From the NCBI GenBank assembly GCA_016617855.1, contig JAECUM010004926.1, positions 1 through 64,000 of the forward strand: DNA of 64,000 nt, in the 5' to 3' direction. Source of the stretch: Megalonaias nervosa (Eukaryota; Mollusca; Bivalvia; Unionida; Unionidae). Under the pieces are notes generated by a model that searched no databases, had not been told where the DNA came from, and was given only the letters and a program-made list of their open reading frames with translations. The translations under genes were made by a program, and so were the position numbers. Every line of letters begins with the position of its first letter. Position 1 is the first letter of the stretch. This document shows positions 61,041 through 64,000 of this stretch, piece by piece.

Positions 61041-61830
61041 GTTATTATTATTATTATTATCATCATCATTACATTATCAACAGATTTAGTTTAGTACTCG
61101 CAAACAAAATTGTAAAGTATATCTCTTTATCATTCTCTCTCAAACTTGAGTTCCACATAAGATTGTGTATCTTGCTCACATTAATCCATCCCATAAATTA
61201 AATCATTACTGACTTTTTAAAAACTAACTGATCCTAGTTTGGTTTGTGCACCCTGACAAAGCACTAAATTTATTTGCTAATTGACAGCTTACATATGACT
61301 GAAACAGGACTGACTCTTTGTTCAGCTACCTTGTATAATTAGGCATAGAAACATCTATTCACACTTAAAATATCAGGATTAACCACTTGCTCAACCCACT
61401 GAGATCAAAAGACAGTTTGCTTATGTGAGAAGTCTGTGATGAATAGGGAATTAAAAGAAGACTTCTATGGCTATTGTTAGAAAAGACATGAACCAGAAGT
61501 TTGCCTGCCTTTTACAGACAAGTTTTTTATTTTAAAATATGGAATGTTCCGTGACTCAGATGAAAAGGGATGTAACTTGTATCTCTCCTCAAAGATGATG
61601 CTTTTATTTCAATCCACAGTAACTTTTAATTCAGAGGCAAATTGATGAAGATATCAAAGTATGCCTGTGAAAATGGCACACTAGGTTACTCCCATTTCTG
61701 CTACAAAAGCATAACTGTTTTTCCAGCCTAATTTTGATGCTCTTTTCTAATGATATATAGACACCTTTGAGTTACACTGATATTGTGACTGGAGTACAGA
61801 TGGAATAATAAATGTCTACACATCAGGGGT
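60880..61830. repeat. Dispersed repeat, partner of 33230-34140
   Basis: Colinear with 33230-34140, including an expanded (TTA)n tract (about 61006-61069). See the partner for landmarks. Both copies have the same orientation. Confidence 0.65.
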
Positions 61831-63550
61831 CATACTACCAGATGAAGTGGGCAACTAAGTTGCCTAACAAATGGAAACTTTGCCTTCTTCTGTTAGGAAA
61901 GCGAAAGCGACTTCACCCTGTGATTTGTTTTAGATGTACATTGAATGACTGTAGCTTTTGAGATGTTCCCTTGTCTTAGCCAATTATTTCCAGTGTTGTA
62001 GCTCAAGGCGAAATTTAGGCTTTAAGCCATCAAATAATGTTTTGATTTCAATTGTGCCGCCTTGCAGATTCACAGGCATGTGTTATGATAGCTGATCGAC
62101 CATTAACCCCTTCCCAAGTAAGATATAGCAGAGATGTGTTATATATGACTGGTTATAGCAACTATCACTGTTTCACATCAGTCAAACCTGAATGTGATTT
62201 TTTTTGTAAATTGTTTGATGTAAAGCGTTCGTTATCGTTCTTTTTTCTGCAGAATGCAATAACACTGAATTTCATGATACTTAACAAAGCATATTGCGTG
62301 AACTGCAACAGAATAAGGAAATGAATGCGTCTGTACTTTCTGATAAAGCAGTATACCAAATACAGAAATTGGCTAAATGGTATTGAAAGAAATTGGTTTG
62401 CATGTTGGGGGGGGGGGGTAATTTTATTTTTGTTTCAGTAGCCAAATGCTCCAATAATCATAAACAGGAAACTGCACTGAAATATTTAAACGTCTTAGAT
62501 CTATATTACGATTAGGTTATTGATACATCATTTCCATATGACTGATTAGGGTTTTTTCTATCATAATAAAAATTTTGTTTTTATATTTTCCTTACAAGAA
62601 CGATCAAATAATAGGACATATGTGGATACAACCACACAGGATGCCTTAAATTTGTTGAACATTCAAGATTTGACAATTCTCCCTATTATTATTCATTTCA
62701 ACAACACATTGAGGTCAGATTCATTAGGAAAGAATTACCAACTTCCGCTGTTAATGACGGAACCATTTTTTGAGCTGTAAACTCCAACGCACAAAGTCAA
62801 ATGGCTTCATGTTAGAAATGTGCCTTTCCCATGCTGAAATTGACATCATTCTGTGATGCTAGTTTTATAACAATGTTTACAACGGTCACTATCTTTATTT
62901 CTGTACAACATCTGCTCAAGTCAGTTCTTAATCAGGGAGAGACCATTCAGGTTTCCAAAGGGTTATATCATTTGAAACAATTTTATCTTGTGATGCCTGA
63001 AAGAATTTTTAAAATACCCAAGACGGAAAGGACTATAAATTAATTCACTAGTCCCATAGAGTATAAAAGCAGTCAGAATTGCTATGTACATGAATATTCA
63101 GCCTCAGGACTGGGTCATTTCTTTCCAAGGACTAAACATGTGGTTTGCATTGAAGTGTAAATTTCAGTGTTGGGGTTTTTTGTTTTGTTTTCTTGAAAAA
63201 ACAAGTGGCTGTCATCGGTAATTTTAAATACACGTATCTCAGAGGATTACTTTTCATGTTTAAACAGTAGCATAACTTTGCACTGTTCAAGAGAAGATCA
63301 GTGTCTCATCAGGTCTGTGCGTAAGTTTGTTAAGATTTCTTTGAACAAAGTAAAAGCATCAACTTCTTGCAAAAGGTGTTAATTAGACTTTTGTAAATGT
63401 AAAAAGTACAATAGTATTAGTACAGTTTTTGAGGGATTGCAACTACATTAGTGTTATCTAAAATTTGATTTGGCATCATATCTATTACATAGACTTCATT
63501 AGAACTAGGAAATAATGTATAATCATCTGATAACAATGTAGATAAACTGG

Positions 63551-63578
<28 letters not shown>
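63551..63578. repeat. (TC)n microsatellite
   Basis: TC dinucleotide run of 28 bp. It causes the arginine/glutamate-alternating frame on the - strand, which is not a gene. Confidence 0.95.
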
Positions 63579-63581
<3 letters not shown>

Positions 63582-63979
63582 AGCATACTTGCAGGGTTCA
63601 TACACAGTAAGCCGCATCCATCTGTGTATTACAGAATTTTGTGAACACAACAAGTCCTGCATGTTTTGATGAATTACTCAGAAAATTGTTATTTATTAAT
63701 GGCCTTCATCTGAAGATGCCTATATCAGCTATTCACTTTGTTCCAGCAATTTTTGTTAGCATTATTGCTCATTTTAAATTGGAGCTCAATGTAATGTATA
63801 TACAGTACGTGTGAACACAACTAGTTTTAGTTTCAGTGGATCACTGAAACTTTTGTGCATGTTATGGTCATCATCTGAAGATGCACATCACTTTGTTTTC
63901 TTAGTTTTTGTTAAGAGTTATTGCCCTTTTTAGTCTTGCAGCTGAATGCCTTGTAAGATAGAATTAAGTGAAACCAACT

Positions 63980-64000
63980 TTTCTTTCATTTATTTACAGT
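63980..64000 (+). other. NCAPG: Probable acceptor of the next NCAPG exon at window edge
   Basis: The last 21 bases are T-rich (TTTCTTTCATTTATTTACAG then T), a good acceptor, with AG at 63998-63999. No other exon that continues CAP-G after 58885 was found in the 5.1 kb between. The following exon should then start at base 64000 in phase 0. This is inference; the exon itself is outside. Confidence 0.55.

Larger units (their letters stand above)
58886..63979 (+). other. NCAPG: Last NCAPG intron in window: content
   Basis: This 5.1-kb stretch holds diverged partners of the repeats at 55130 and 33230, a (TTA)n tract, a G run at 62406-62417, a (TC)n tract and a short diverged duplication at 63660-63960 sharing CATCTGAAGATGC. 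The segment 61850-63540 shows no supportable gene. Confidence 0.6.
10471..64000 (+). other. NCAPG: NCAPG gene, partial (eight internal exons; both ends outside)
   Basis: This is the span of the condensin complex subunit 3 (CAP-G) gene. Condensin I compacts mitotic chromosomes; CAP-G is its HEAT-repeat subunit, pairs with CAP-D2 and is tethered by the kleisin CAP-H. Eight + strand exons join into one open frame of about 447 codons, covering the mid HEAT region and the Cnd3 (nuclear condensing complex C-terminal) domain of a protein usually near 1000 residues. Intron phases from left to right are 2,0,0,0,0,0,2 and then 0, and they agree at every junction. The N-terminal exons were not found upstream in the window; the tail lies beyond it. 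NCAPG2 of condensin II is less likely because the Cnd3 block resembles NCAPG. Recognition is by eye from family knowledge. Confidence 0.93.

Noticed and set aside
60989..61201. Tyrosine-rich frame
   Set aside because: It is a translation of the (TTA)n tract.
62052..62324. 90-codon + frame
   Set aside because: No family resemblance or gene context; the overlapping - frame is equally open.

Overview
The window is a piece of an animal nuclear genome. It is AT-rich, the only confident gene is split into short exons by introns of 1 to 14.5 kb with GT-AG borders, and most of the rest is SINE, LINE, DNA-transposon and tandem-repeat sequence. tRNA-derived SINEs ending in CAA repeats, blocks of diverged direct repeats and abundant minisatellites suggest a mollusc, most likely a bivalve. 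That placement is inference.

The gene is the middle to C-terminal part of NCAPG (condensin complex subunit 3, CAP-G) on the + strand. Eight exons are visible, at 10471-10587, 17033-17246, 23831-24007, 27086-27193, 41735-41854, 45611-45856, 57436-57617 and 58708-58885. They join in one open frame of about 447 codons, and every junction agrees in phase. The N-terminal exons are not seen in the first 10.4 kb. The next exon probably begins at the last base of the window, because positions 63998-63999 are the AG of a pyrimidine-rich acceptor. Both ends of the gene therefore lie outside.

Region by region. 1-10470: dispersed repeats, two short MITEs (4121-4243, 4257-4494), a possible solo LTR, a broken hAT-like gene on the - strand (6489-6865) and one unassigned exon-like segment (4784-4991). 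10588-17032: two young tRNA-derived SINEs with target-site duplications, a LINE 3' end and a 52-54 bp minisatellite. 17247-23830: a (TC)n tract, a diverged tandem duplication of about 1.6 kb and a broken BED-finger gene. 27194-41734: the most element-rich intron. It holds a 2.6-kb DNA transposon with 150-bp inverted ends, itself interrupted by a 209-bp hAT MITE, then a truncated second copy, a broken hAT-like gene, and a duplicated block with a SINE in only one copy. 45857-57435: a 60-bp minisatellite and a complete but gene-disrupted Tigger/pogo element (51984-54305). 57618-58707: a 39-bp minisatellite of 12 units. 58886-63999: diverged copies of repeats seen earlier.

The most interesting item is the transposon at 28315-30917. 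Its protein belongs to a family I know only as a multi-copy uncharacterised protein of invertebrate genomes. The remains show D, D and E candidates, a C-x2-C 19 residues after the second D, and an H-x4-H shortly before the E. This spacing is like the RAG1/Transib zinc-binding DDE core. The inverted ends begin CACTATG and CACTGTG, close to the Transib/RAG signal heptamer. The assignment is inference and needs structural and database tests.
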